From positions 1-24,710 of the forward strand of contig CAMLEQ010000012.1 of the NCBI GenBank assembly GCA_946479015.1: 24,710 nucleotides of DNA, given 5' to 3'. Below, piece after piece: positions 1 to 9,397 of this stretch (its first letter is position 1; the number at the start of each line of letters is the position of its first letter). Under the pieces are notes generated by a model. The model made no database searches, was not told where the DNA came from, and worked only from the letters and a program-made list of their open reading frames with translations. The translations under genes and the position numbers were made by a program. This DNA comes from an uncultured Gemmatimonadota bacterium (GTDB lineage Bacteria > Gemmatimonadota > Gemmatimonadetes > Gemmatimonadales > Gemmatimonadaceae).

Positions 1-803
1 AGGACGACTGCCTCGTCTACCGCTTCGCCGACCGCATCATGATGGTGGTGAACGCCTCGAACCGCGAGAAGGACTTCGAGCACATCTCGAAGTACCGCGA
101 GCGCTTCGACTGCACGCTCACCGACATCAGCGACGAGATCGCCCTTCTCGCGCTCCAGGGGCCGATCGCGCAGCGCGTCCTCCAGCCGCTCACGCCGGTG
201 GACCTCTCCGCCATTGGCTACTACCACTTCACCGAGGGTGAGGTCGCGGGGATGCGGATGATCATCTCGCGCACAGGCTACACCGGCGAGGACGGCTTCG
301 AGCTCTACCACTCCGCCGCCGATGCGCCAAGGCTCTGGGAGGCGCTCATGGCCACCGGAGAGATCACCCCCGCGGGGCTCGGCTGCCGCGACTCCCTGCG
401 CCTGGAGATGGGGATGGCGCTCTACGGCAACGACATCGACGACACCACCACCCCGCTCGAGGCGAACCTCGGCTGGCTCGTGAAGCTGAAGAAGGGGGAC
501 TTCGTCGGGCGGGATGCTCTCGTCAGGCAGAAGGAGCAGGGGATCCCGCGCCGGCTCGTCGGCTTCACCACCAGCGAGCGCGCCTTCCCCCGGCACGGCT
601 ACCCCGTGTGGTACGATGGCCAGCAGGTGGGGGAGGTGCGGAGCGGCACGATGAGCCCCACGCTCGGCATCCCCATCGGTACCTGCTACCTCCCCGCCGC
701 CGGCGCGAAGGAGGGGACCACCTTCGAGATCGAGATCCGCGGGCGCCGGGTGAGCGCCGAGGTGGTGAAGCTGCCGTTCTACAAGGAGGGGAGCCACCTC
801 TGA
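1..803 (+). CDS. gcvT: Aminomethyltransferase, glycine cleavage system T protein (5' truncated)
   Basis: The frame is open from base 3 and ends at TGA 801-803, giving about 266 residues. The N-terminal quarter or so lies left of the window. GcvT transfers the methylene group of the H-protein-bound aminomethyl intermediate to tetrahydrofolate and releases ammonia, in cytosolic glycine catabolism and one-carbon supply. Family hallmarks seen are the [13 protein letters not shown] block, the [13 protein letters not shown] block that follows a GLGCRDS segment, the [13 protein letters not shown] segment, and a C-terminal barrel segment beginning [12 protein letters not shown] with a late SGTMSPTLG motif. 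These match true GcvT rather than a YgfZ-like paralogue. The next gene starts 26 bases downstream on the same strand, so cotranscription is likely. gcvH and gcvP are not to its right. Confidence 0.95.
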   Translation, partial: DDCLVYRFADRIMMVVNASNREKDFEHISKYRERFDCTLTDISDEIALLALQGPIAQRVLQPLTPVDLSAIGYYHFTEGEVAGMRMIISRTGYTGEDGFELYHSAADAPRLWEALMATGEITPAGLGCRDSLRLEMGMALYGNDIDDTTTPLEANLGWLVKLKKGDFVGRDALVRQKEQGIPRRLVGFTTSERAFPRHGYPVWYDGQQVGEVRSGTMSPTLGIPIGTCYLPAAGAKEGTTFEIEIRGRRVSAEVVKLPFYKEGSHL

Positions 804-829
804 GTGGGCTCCCCTCGCCCCTGGCCGTC

Positions 830-1329
830 ATGCGTCTCGCGATACTCACCATCTCCGACGCCGGCGCGCGTGGCGAGCGCGCCGACACCTCGGGCGACGC
901 GATCGCCGCGTGGGGAGAGGCTCGCGGCTACCCGGTCGCCGCGCGCGACCTCGTCGCGGACGAGATGCACCGCATCGTCGAGCGCCTCACCACCTGGTGC
1001 GACGCCGATGCCGCCGACCTGGTGCTCACCACCGGCGGCACCGGCCTCGCGCCGCGCGACGTGACCCCCGAAGCCACGCGCGCCGTGCTCGAGCGCGAGG
1101 CCCCCGGCATCGCGGAGCGCATCCGCATCGCGTCGTTCGACCGCTTCCCGCGCGCCGCGCTCTCTCGCGGCGTCGCCGGGACGCGCGCGCGCACGCTCGT
1201 GATCAATCTTCCCGGCTCCCCGGGGGGCGTGCGCGATGGCCTGGCCGCCATCGAGCCCATCATCGAGCACGCCGTGGAGATCCTTCGCGGCACAGTCACC
1301 GATCACGACGCGTCCCGGGCCCGACGGTC

Positions 1330-1333
<4 letters not shown>
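830..1333 (+). CDS. MogA/MoaB family molybdopterin biosynthesis protein
   Basis: The 167-residue protein has the single-domain length usual for MogA/MoaB. This family binds molybdopterin and, in MogA, adenylylates it before molybdenum insertion. Visible signatures are the N-terminal [17 protein letters not shown] segment, the [17 protein letters not shown] motif from residue 67, and NLPGSPGG from residue 126. The ATG at 830 is chosen because the family sequence begins there (MRLAILTIS); the frame stays open further upstream but overlaps gcvT with sequence unlike the family. No clear Shine-Dalgarno sequence precedes it. Its stop overlaps the next start as ATGA at 1330-1333, implying translational coupling to the sigma-54 activator. 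I cannot tell MogA from MoaB by sequence alone, so no symbol is given. Confidence 0.9.
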
Positions 1334-2865
<1,532 letters not shown>

Positions 2866-3016
2866 CTTGCGTTTGCCGGCGGTTGGACGAATATTGGCCA
2901 CTGCCCGCTCCCCACGCTTTCCGCGGGCTTCTTTCGCGACACCGGCGAGCGATCCGCATCGCGTTTGCCGTGTCGACCCGCCGTAAAATCGTCGTCCCGC
3001 CAGCTCAGGTTTCGTT

Positions 3017-3757
3017 GTGACAGTGCCACTGAACGCACCGACGCCGCCGTCGTCCTCGGTGTCGTCGATCGCCGGCAGCGTGCTGCCGATCAAGCGTGCC
3101 GAGGAGTTGCTGACCACCCTCCCCGGCGTGATCTCCGCCCGTATCGTGGCGAGCGAGGTCGGCGCCGTCAGTGAGATCCACCTGCTGACCACAGCGGAGG
3201 TCAATCCCAAGCAGACCGTCCGCAACGTGGAGAGTGCGCTGATCGCGCACCTGGGGATGCGCGTGGATCACCGGAAGATTTCCGTCGCCACCACCGTGGA
3301 GCCGCCGAAGACGTCCACTGTGCAGGAGCTCACCGAAAGCGCGGCAGCGGAGGCCGCGGCGGCCGCGGTGCGGCGGAGACTCTATTTCGAGGATGTCGAG
3401 GTGCGCCGCTCGCGCACCCGCGGGGTCACCTGTCGTGTGACGTTGCGGAAGGGGGACCAGTCCTACATAGGAGAAGCGGAAGGGCTGGAGTCGGAGCGGT
3501 CGCGCGCCGAGCTCGCGGCCCGGGCGGCGGTGATCGCGATCGCGCAGGCCGAGGGGGCGGAGCACGGGTTGGCGCTGGACGGCTGCAAGCTGATCGATGC
3601 CTTCGAGCGCGAGTTCGTGTTCGTGGGGATCACGGCGCGGGTCGGGCGCGAGAGCACGCTCCTCACCGGCACCTGCGAGATCCGGGACAGCGCCGAGACC
3701 TCGAGCGTGCTCGCGGTGCTCGACGCGACCAACCGGTGGATCGGCCGGGAGCGGTGA
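3017..3757 (+). CDS. Conserved protein of unknown function, two alpha/beta domains
   Basis: The protein has 246 residues and starts at GTG 3017, which is followed by a Pro/Ser-rich stretch (residues 3-18). Domain one (about 25-95) runs from an LPGVISARIV segment to MRVDHRKISVA and looks like a compact alternating alpha/beta fold. Domain two (about 118-240) contains a repeated hydrophobic beta pattern (VTCRVTLRKGD, then an Ala-rich helix) that resembles a small beta-alpha binding fold. I have a vague memory of similar sequences in other phyla but cannot name a family, and assign no function. There is no signal peptide or membrane segment, so it is probably cytosolic. It sits 151 bases after the sigma-54 activator on the same strand and may have its own promoter. 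GC content is as in the left flank. Confidence 0.75.
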   Translation: MTVPLNAPTPPSSSVSSIAGSVLPIKRAEELLTTLPGVISARIVASEVGAVSEIHLLTTAEVNPKQTVRNVESALIAHLGMRVDHRKISVATTVEPPKTSTVQELTESAAAEAAAAAVRRRLYFEDVEVRRSRTRGVTCRVTLRKGDQSYIGEAEGLESERSRAELAARAAVIAIAQAEGAEHGLALDGCKLIDAFEREFVFVGITARVGRESTLLTGTCEIRDSAETSSVLAVLDATNRWIGRER

Positions 3758-4074
3758 GCTAGAAGTTGCGCGCGCCCGCGCCGAGCGCGCGGGCCGCTGA
3801 TGCGCAGGGCGTGGTGTCGCAGGACGGAGTACGCGCGGTAGATCTGTCACGGCCGCAGGACCTGCACGACTCGTTGCACAGGTACGATTCGTGGGACCGC
3901 ACATTCGTGGACGTGCTGCTGAATCACCCGCTGTATCACCCGCAACCTTCGACGCTTTCACGAGCGATTCTCGACTACAACCCCCGTTCCTCGGCTGAGC
4001 GAAGCTGAGCGGGCAAGGCCAAAAGCAGGAGAGCGGAGCCGACCTTTAGCACATTCGGTGAGAGCCGGGTGTGA

Positions 4075-4086
4075 CTTTGTACAAAG
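4075..4086. promoter_or_regulatory. 12-base perfect palindrome CTTTGTACAAAG
   Basis: CTTTGTACAAAG is self-complementary and lies immediately before a strong ribosome-binding sequence (GGGAGGTGA, 4086-4094) and about 110 bases before the HD-GYP start. Its placement would suit an operator for a dimeric repressor or a small RNA stem. No protein partner can be named from sequence. Confidence 0.35.
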
Positions 4087-4100
4087 GGAGGTGACGCGAA

Positions 4101-4175
4101 ATGATTCTGTGGCTGAAGCTCGCCCATTGGGTTACGACGGTTTCTGTATCGGCTGAGACGTTGACTTGGTGGTGA
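4101..4175 (+). CDS. Possible 24-residue hydrophobic peptide upstream of the HD-GYP gene
   Basis: ATG 4101 follows GGGAGGTGA with a 6-base spacer, the strongest ribosome-binding sequence in this part of the window. The frame encodes 24 residues, starting MILWLKLAHW and ending in two Trp, with stop TGA at 4173-4175. The peptide is hydrophobic with four Trp in all and could be a leader peptide or a small membrane peptide. It ends 22 bases before the HD-GYP ATG, whose own ribosome site is weaker, so translational coupling is conceivable. The frame is short enough to be fortuitous; the ribosome site and its position are the only evidence. Confidence 0.3.
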   Translation: MILWLKLAHWVTTVSVSAETLTWW

Positions 4176-4197
4176 GCTGGGGACGGGGGTCCCTCAT

Positions 4198-5538
4198 ATG
4201 CCTCTTCGCGTCCGCCTTTATGTCCTTGCAATAGTGGCCCTGGCAGCCACTGCGTGCGCCTTTCTGGTCTGGAGGGATCCCTCCTATACCACCGAGGCCG
4301 TTCGCGCAGTTGCATGCCTGGTCATCTTTGCGATACTGGCGGAGATGCTAAAGCATCACCTTGCGAGTGGTGCCGCTGGCTCAATTTCGTTCATACCGCA
4401 TCTTGCTTCAGTACTCTTAGCGCCAAACTGGGTAGCTGTTGTCGGAGTAGCTGGATCGCATGTCATTGTCGCAATTCTGTCTCGCAAGGAACCGCTGAAG
4501 GCTCTCTTCAATGTGGCGCAAATAACCCTTGCCACTGCGATCGGGGCCGAGTGCTATCTGGCACTTGGGGGGAAGCCGCTACTCACAATTGCCGCTCCGC
4601 TATCTGATGCGACGTCGGAACTTGCCTTCCCTTTCTTTGCCCTCGTACTCGCATTCTTCGCAGTAAATACGCTCGCGGTGAGCGGGGTCATTGCTGTCAG
4701 CCAGAGTAGATCGCTGGTAGGCGTTTGGAAGCAGAACGTGCGGGCCAGCATCCTCAACGACCTCATGTCAAGTCCGGTCGTTTACTTTCTGGCCTGGACT
4801 TACACCAAACTCGGAGTTTGGGGAGTCGCACTTCTAACCCTCCCTCTGCTCGGCGTGCGTCAGCTGTACAAGACCAATCATCAACTTGAGCAAGTCAATC
4901 GGGACTTGCTCGAACTGATGGTCAAGGCGATCGAGGCCAGAGATCCGTACACGTCCGGTCACTCACGCCGGGTTGCCCATTACTCGCGCCTGATCGCGCG
5001 AGCGTTGGGCCTGAGCGCGAAGGATGTTGATCGTATCGGAACGGCTGCCCTGCTTCATGACGTTGGAAAAATTCACGAGATCTACGCCCCAATTCTGCGG
5101 AAGCCGGATAAGCTAACTCCGGATGAATGGGCGATCATGCAGACCCATCCGATCAAGAGCGCAGAACTGGTCGGGACTGTGTCACAGCTGCGGGACCTGA
5201 TCGGCATGGTCCGCCATCACCATGAGAATTGGGATGGTAGCGGCTATCCTGACGGTTTAGCTGGCGAGGATATTCCAATCGGTGCGCGGGTTATCCTCTT
5301 TGCGGACACAATCGACGCTATGACAACTGATCGCCCCTATCGGAAGGCGCTATCTGAGGTTCAGGTGCGCGCCGAACTGTCCAAGCATAGCGGTCGACAG
5401 TTTGATCCAAACATCTGCGAAAAACTGCTCGCGAGCCCAATGTTTGGCCTGCTATTCTCATCGAACGTGCACGAGCACACACCTGATCGCTCCAGTTCTA
5501 CCGTTGTCCGACGAGCACGTTCAGTCGTGGGCGCTTGA
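4198..5538 (+). CDS. Membrane-anchored HD-GYP domain phosphohydrolase
   Basis: The protein has 446 residues. The N-terminal half (about 1-225) is hydrophobic, with roughly six to seven predicted membrane segments that resemble membrane sensor modules but match none I can name. The C-terminal half is an HD-GYP domain: helix motif H255 after YTSG, the HD pair H287-D288 in LLHDVGKI, paired His in RHHHENW, and the GYP signature G349-Y350-P351 in WDGSGYPDGL. All expected metal ligands appear present, so it is probably an active hydrolase of cyclic di-GMP or a related cyclic dinucleotide, at the inner membrane. No GGDEF or EAL domain is in the window. Base composition (about 45-55% GC in sampled lines) is far below the flanks, suggesting transfer. 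A strong terminator follows directly. The ATG at 4198 has only a weak upstream GGGGAC. Confidence 0.9.
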   Translation: MPLRVRLYVLAIVALAATACAFLVWRDPSYTTEAVRAVACLVIFAILAEMLKHHLASGAAGSISFIPHLASVLLAPNWVAVVGVAGSHVIVAILSRKEPLKALFNVAQITLATAIGAECYLALGGKPLLTIAAPLSDATSELAFPFFALVLAFFAVNTLAVSGVIAVSQSRSLVGVWKQNVRASILNDLMSSPVVYFLAWTYTKLGVWGVALLTLPLLGVRQLYKTNHQLEQVNRDLLELMVKAIEARDPYTSGHSRRVAHYSRLIARALGLSAKDVDRIGTAALLHDVGKIHEIYAPILRKPDKLTPDEWAIMQTHPIKSAELVGTVSQLRDLIGMVRHHHENWDGSGYPDGLAGEDIPIGARVILFADTIDAMTTDRPYRKALSEVQVRAELSKHSGRQFDPNICEKLLASPMFGLLFSSNVHEHTPDRSSSTVVRRARSVVGA

Positions 5539-5544
5539 TGGCGA

Positions 5545-5576
5545 GGCTCCGGGGAGAATCCGGGGCCTTCGTTTTT
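5545..5576 (+). terminator. Intrinsic terminator after the HD-GYP gene
   Basis: The arms GGCTCCGG (5545-5552) and CCGGGGCC (5560-5567) form an 8-base-pair stem with one G-U pair and a 7-base loop. They are followed by TTCGTTTTT. It begins 6 bases after the HD-GYP stop and separates that gene from the convergent regulator. Confidence 0.85.
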
Positions 5577-5598
5577 GTACGTGGTCCCTGTCGGAGCA

Positions 5599-8500
5599 TT
5601 ACAGAAGCATTTCTCGGAGATTCGCAAGCCTCGGCAAAAGGGATGACTTCTCCCGCCGCCACTCCTGGAGATAGCCGCACAGCATTCCTTGCGCTTCTGC
5701 TCGAAGCCCGCTTGCTGCGAATGCTTCCACTAACACTGCGGTAGCATAGTCATGCCCCACGAAGCTCCGGCAGCGGACAAAGACATTGTAGAGTTCATCA
5801 AGCTGGCTCTTGGTTGGATTCCAGGAGCCGCTCTGAAGCATAAGGTCCGTTTCAAGCGCGAGGACCTGTGTCCGTGCTCGAGGGGTATCGACCAACTGAT
5901 CTGGTTCTCGCAAGCGATCGATGTGTCTTGCCGCGCCATCAATGTCCCCACGGTCTAGCGCAATCCTTGCACGTGTCAGGGACATAGATGAATCGTTAAG
6001 TGTCGAGGCTCGCCGCAGTGCGATTTCCTCCGCCTTCGTGAGCCAGAAGGATGCTTCGGTTCCATCGCCGCGGGCGAGGCTGAGCGTGACTAATCGCGAG
6101 GCCGCAGCGATTACTGCGTTGGTCATGCCTTCCGCTTCAGCGATTTGGAGTGCCTCCCGGGCCGATTCTGTTGCTCTGTCTCGGAGGCCGGCTGCCTCTA
6201 AGGCGAGCGATGCGTGGCGCAGACTCCGTGATACCTGAGCGGGGTTGCCACAATTGCGAACGGAATCCTGTAAGGCCTCTGCAGCACCTGCTGCACTCGC
6301 CAGGTCGCCGAAGGAAGTCAGATAAATCAGGCGGAGTGTCTGTAGTGCGATAAGCGAGTCCTTCCCGGGCCAACTGCTAAGCGTCTCCGCCGTTGCCGCG
6401 ACTTCATGCACCCCGTCTCTACGGTAAAGGTTGTCCGCAAAAATCAGCGCCAAAAGGGCTGCGTGCAGTCTGTGGTCCCTGCTAGCGGAACCATCGTGTA
6501 CGCACTCGAGCAGCTGGTCGTAGCTGCGGTCGATCGGCTGTCCGAGTTGCCATCGCGCTTCGATGGAAAGGAGCTCGAAAGTAGAATGGCGCTCCGCGAC
6601 AATTCCGACCTGTTCCTGTACCCGCCACAAGTGCTGGAGCGCGGCCGACAGCTGCTCCCACTGGTCCGCCAGCTGAAGTGCGATGATACGCTCCTCAAGG
6701 AGCGAAGGCGTGTGCAGCCGTCCCGTATCGTAGGCTAGCAAGCGGTCATATAACTCGATAGCTGCATTCGGAAGACCGAGTCCTATCAGATGCCGAGCGC
6801 ATCCCAGCACAAAACCAACCGCCCGATCTCTATCGCCCGCTCGTTCCAAGTGTTCTACGCACTCCCAAACTAGGGTAGGCGACTGCTCCGTAGTGGTGTC
6901 TTGCTCGAGCACCTCCGCGGCATGTCGATGTAGAAGTTGCCTGCCTAGCGGGGAAAGATGCTGTGTGGCGGCGGTCGCAAGCAATTCGTGTCTGCACAGA
7001 ACCGTGGCGCCATCGCTCTCAATTAGCCCAAGATGCTCGAGCTCTTCGAAAGCGCTGAGTAGACTTAAGCGACGCTCGCCGAGCATTCGTTCTATGCGAT
7101 CGCTAGTCGAAAGGCGGCCTAGCAGTGAGCAGGCTTGGAGCACGCGCTTCGCCAGCGGTGAAAGCCTCGCAAGCCGATCATTGATTAGTCTGTTGAGACT
7201 CGCCGGCGGCTGGAAGCAGTCCCCCTCTCGACGAGCGTTGGCAGCTAGCTCCGCGAGGTAGTAGGGGCTCCCACCGGAGGAGTTGATGCACCAAGTCAGA
7301 AAATCTGTGTCTTCCTCACGTCCGGTGCCGCGTACAAGCTCTCGCAGTAACTCTCGTCTGGCCCTGTCTTGAAGCGGCTTTAGGGAAAGCGCGATGGGCC
7401 GCGGCGCATCGGGGTTAGCCGGAAGGTTCGCCCCCAGCCCCTGCCTCGACGTCAATACCAGCACTATTTGCCGGGTGGTGATCCAGCCCATCATGCCCCA
7501 CAGCAGCTCCCAAGACATCCGGTCGAGCCAGTGCACATCTTCGATCACCACGATTAGTCGGCTCTCGCCGGCAATCGCGTCTAAGAGATCGAAGAAGCTG
7601 CGCCGGACGTTGGCGAACAGGAGCTCGGCATCTCGGCTGTCAGGGGACAGCGTCGTCTCCGTTGGATCGTGTGCGATGAGACGCTTGAGATACTTCATGG
7701 TCTCCGGAGAGCACCCGATGGCTCCGGGCAGCTCGAGCAGCTTGGGCACGAGATCCACGAACGCCGACATCGGACGCCGCTCGTCGTGCGATTGGCACCC
7801 CACCTTCGCGACCTGCACGCGCTGCAACGCCGCCAGGCGTGTGAACTCAGTCACGAGACGTGTCTTCCCGATTCCCGGTTCTCCCCACACGAGGTATGCG
7901 CTCCCCTGACCGTCACCGGAGAGCTGCAGGGCCCGCATAAGCTCCGCCATCTCCTCCTCGCGCCCAATCAAAGGCACCTGGCGCATTGGAAGGGGCTCGC
8001 TGTCGTACGCCTCTGCGATTCGGCGCCGCAGGAGCGCGGCGGGAACCCGGATCTCTCGCGCGTCGGGGCCGATCTCGCGCAAATACCGGTCGAGGATTGA
8101 GACCGCCTGGATCTTGCTTCCCAGCATCGCCGCCGACTCGGCGATTGCAAACGTCGCCTCCTCGTTGAGTGGGTCGATCGCGAGACAGCGCTCAGCGAGC
8201 AGCTCGGCACCGCGCCACTCTCCTCGCCTGCGCCGTGTCGCGATGGCCCCCACCAATACCCGTCGCAGCGCGGAGTGCACCACGTCGCGCTTCTGTTCGA
8301 CCCACTCGGCAAACGCCGCGGAGAACCGCGGAGCGTAGCCGGGGAGGAAGCGGCCCTCGATCCGGTCCGCGAGCTCCACGAGGTCGGCGCCCTCGGGTGT
8401 CCACAGGATCGGCGCCACGTCGGACGCGACGGACTTCGGCGCCAGCATGATGCCCGTCCGATCGCTCCGGAACGCCACCCCCATCGTCTTGAGCCTGTAC

Positions 8501-8697
8501 AGCGCCTGGCGAAGGCAGTGCTGCGCCCGATGCTCGTGCGCCTCGGGCCAGAGCAGTCGCGCCAGGTCGCGACGTCGCACGGGCCGCAACTCGAACGCCA
8601 GGTACAATGCTGCCGCGAACAACGTCTCGGCGGCCGGCGTCAATACCGAGCTGCCGATCTCGATCGTGGACTGCCCCAGCAGCCGCAGGCGCATCAT
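5599..8697 (-). CDS. Large BTAD-type transcriptional regulator with AAA ATPase and helical repeats
   Basis: The protein has 1032 residues. Residues 1-95 form an OmpR-like winged helix of the SARP/AfsR type (the RRRDLARLLWPEA helix is typical). About 95-240 match a bacterial transcriptional activator domain, and about 245-500 an AAA/STAND-like ATPase with Walker A GEPGIGKT (272-279) and Walker B ending in IEDVHW (E386-D387). The remainder is helical and TPR-like. Such proteins are usually ATP-dependent activators that sense ligands or partners through the repeats. GTG 8703 and ATG 8697 are both possible starts; AGGGGG at 8703-8708 is 5 bases from ATG 8697 and overlaps the GTG, so ATG 8697 is preferred. 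GC is about 65-68% over the first third of the gene and about 55-62% after it. The gene converges on the HD-GYP gene; its target is unknown. Confidence 0.88.
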   Translation of the reverse strand: MMRLRLLGQSTIEIGSSVLTPAAETLFAAALYLAFELRPVRRRDLARLLWPEAHEHRAQHCLRQALYRLKTMGVAFRSDRTGIMLAPKSVASDVAPILWTPEGADLVELADRIEGRFLPGYAPRFSAAFAEWVEQKRDVVHSALRRVLVGAIATRRRRGEWRGAELLAERCLAIDPLNEEATFAIAESAAMLGSKIQAVSILDRYLREIGPDAREIRVPAALLRRRIAEAYDSEPLPMRQVPLIGREEEMAELMRALQLSGDGQGSAYLVWGEPGIGKTRLVTEFTRLAALQRVQVAKVGCQSHDERRPMSAFVDLVPKLLELPGAIGCSPETMKYLKRLIAHDPTETTLSPDSRDAELLFANVRRSFFDLLDAIAGESRLIVVIEDVHWLDRMSWELLWGMMGWITTRQIVLVLTSRQGLGANLPANPDAPRPIALSLKPLQDRARRELLRELVRGTGREEDTDFLTWCINSSGGSPYYLAELAANARREGDCFQPPASLNRLINDRLARLSPLAKRVLQACSLLGRLSTSDRIERMLGERRLSLLSAFEELEHLGLIESDGATVLCRHELLATAATQHLSPLGRQLLHRHAAEVLEQDTTTEQSPTLVWECVEHLERAGDRDRAVGFVLGCARHLIGLGLPNAAIELYDRLLAYDTGRLHTPSLLEERIIALQLADQWEQLSAALQHLWRVQEQVGIVAERHSTFELLSIEARWQLGQPIDRSYDQLLECVHDGSASRDHRLHAALLALIFADNLYRRDGVHEVAATAETLSSWPGKDSLIALQTLRLIYLTSFGDLASAAGAAEALQDSVRNCGNPAQVSRSLRHASLALEAAGLRDRATESAREALQIAEAEGMTNAVIAAASRLVTLSLARGDGTEASFWLTKAEEIALRRASTLNDSSMSLTRARIALDRGDIDGAARHIDRLREPDQLVDTPRARTQVLALETDLMLQSGSWNPTKSQLDELYNVFVRCRSFVGHDYATAVLVEAFAASGLRAEAQGMLCGYLQEWRREKSSLLPRLANLREMLL

Positions 8698-8702
8698 GTC
8701 CA

Positions 8703-8708
8703 CCCCCT
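8703..8708 (-). promoter_or_regulatory. Ribosome-binding site that fixes the start of the BTAD regulator
   Basis: On the minus strand AGGGGG is followed by TGGAC and then ATG at 8697. The alternative GTG at 8703-8701 overlaps this site and could not use it. Confidence 0.6.
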
Positions 8709-8728
8709 GTCAGTGGACGGGTGTTTCC

Positions 8729-8753
8729 CGTGCCTCATCTAGGACGAGGCACG
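8729..8753. other. Hairpin between dut and the BTAD regulator
   Basis: The arms CGTGCCTC (8729-8736) and GAGGCACG (8746-8753) pair perfectly around a 9-base loop. It lies about 60 bases past the dut stop and about 30 bases before the regulator start, both on the minus strand. There is no T-tract, so it could be a weak dut terminator or a stem in the regulator leader. Confidence 0.45.
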
Positions 8754-8812
8754 TCAGCGCAGCGTCATACCCTTGTGCCGCTTGAACTTGGAAGGCCAGG
8801 GCGCCGCGGTGG

Positions 8813-9316
8813 TCAGCCGGTGCTGCCCACCCCGCCTGTCCGATCTGTCGTGATTCCCACCGCGCCGCTCCGCCACGGCAGCACCTCGAACCGGTTGAGC
8901 ACCACCTGCGCGATCCGCTCGCCGTGCTCGATCCGCACCGTCTCCGCCCCGTCGTTCTTGAGCATCACGAGCCACTCGTCGGGGTAGTCGGCGTCGATGG
9001 TGCCGGGGGCGTTGGGGAGCACGAGCCCCTTCCGGAAGGCGATGGAGCTGCGCAGACGCACCTGCGCCTCGTACCCCTCCGGCAGCCGCGCGCGGAAGCC
9101 GAGCGGGACGAGCGCGATCGCTCCGGGCTCGAGGGTCAGCACACCCCCCTCCCCCACGCGCTCGGTGCCGGTGACGCCGCCGCGCGCGGTGCGCACGTCG
9201 CGGCCGCGCAGGTGGGCGCGCACGTCGTAGCCGGCGGCGCCGCGCGTGGCGCGCTCGGGTGGGGCGACGTCGGGAAAGAGGGGCTCGTACTCGATCGCGG
9301 CGGTGTGATCGGTCAT
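8813..9316 (-). CDS. dut: dUTP diphosphatase
   Basis: The 167-residue protein has the length of a trimeric dUTPase, which hydrolyses dUTP to dUMP and pyrophosphate, limiting uracil incorporation into DNA and supplying dUMP for dTMP synthesis. All five family motifs are visible: AAGYDVRA (27-34), LRSSIA (88-93), GTIDADY (105-111) with the catalytic Asp at 108, RIAQVVL (134-140), and a C-terminal TGGVGSTG. The usual Arg-Gly opening of motif five reads DRTGG here. ATG 9316 is the only start that gives a normal N-terminus. No good Shine-Dalgarno sequence precedes it. It diverges from the kinase gene across an 81-base gap and probably forms its own transcription unit. Confidence 0.95.
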   Translation of the reverse strand: MTDHTAAIEYEPLFPDVAPPERATRGAAGYDVRAHLRGRDVRTARGGVTGTERVGEGGVLTLEPGAIALVPLGFRARLPEGYEAQVRLRSSIAFRKGLVLPNAPGTIDADYPDEWLVMLKNDGAETVRIEHGERIAQVVLNRFEVLPWRSGAVGITTDRTGGVGSTG

Positions 9317-9362
9317 CCAGGTAGCGGTTCGGTGATGGTTGTGTGAATGGCTGGGAAGCGCC

Positions 9363-9391
9363 TTGGCCGGGGTCGGATCCGACTGTAGGTT
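9363..9391 (+). promoter_or_regulatory. Promoter of the pseudokinase-kinase gene, leaderless type
   Basis: TTGGCC (9363-9368), a 17-base spacer, and TAGGTT (9386-9391). The GTG start codon begins at 9398, six bases after the -10 element, so the predicted first transcribed base falls at or beside the start codon. No Shine-Dalgarno sequence exists for this gene. This is consistent with a leaderless mRNA but rests only on sequence. Confidence 0.5.
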
Positions 9392-9397
9392 AGGCTC

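Larger units (their letters stand above)
3758..4197. other. Gene-poor transition region at the edge of the low-GC interval
   Basis: These 440 bases separate the GC-rich left flank from the HD-GYP gene. An 80-codon frame starting TTG (3766-4008) is open but has no recognisable family or ribosome site; its second half (from about 3860) has less biased composition than its first and could be the remnant of a decayed gene. A short direct repeat of GCTGAGC occurs at 3994-4010. A perfect 12-base palindrome and a possible 24-codon gene lie further right and are listed separately. I see no tRNA, transposase or integrase here. Confidence 0.5.

Noticed and set aside
2869..2970. 10-base direct repeat GCGTTTGCCG at 2869-2878 and 2961-2970
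   Set aside because: Short and widely spaced in a GC-rich gap; likely chance without further copies.
2961..2990. TTGCCG and TAAAAT as a promoter for the gene at 3017
   Set aside because: The spacing is about 13 bases, too short for a sigma-70-type promoter.
3766..4008. 80-codon frame with TTG start after the unknown conserved protein
   Set aside because: No ribosome site, no recognisable family and mixed composition. It may be a gene remnant, so it is only described within the gene-poor region.
4075..4086. Similarity of CTTTGTACAAAG to the core of lambda-type attachment sites
   Set aside because: The match is only about 11 bases, within a palindrome, with no integrase gene nearby and no duplicate copy in the window.
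8755..8812. Short basic peptide tail (SKFKRHKGMTLR) readable downstream of dut on the minus strand
   Set aside because: It has no independent start with a ribosome site and lies outside the dut frame; probably chance.
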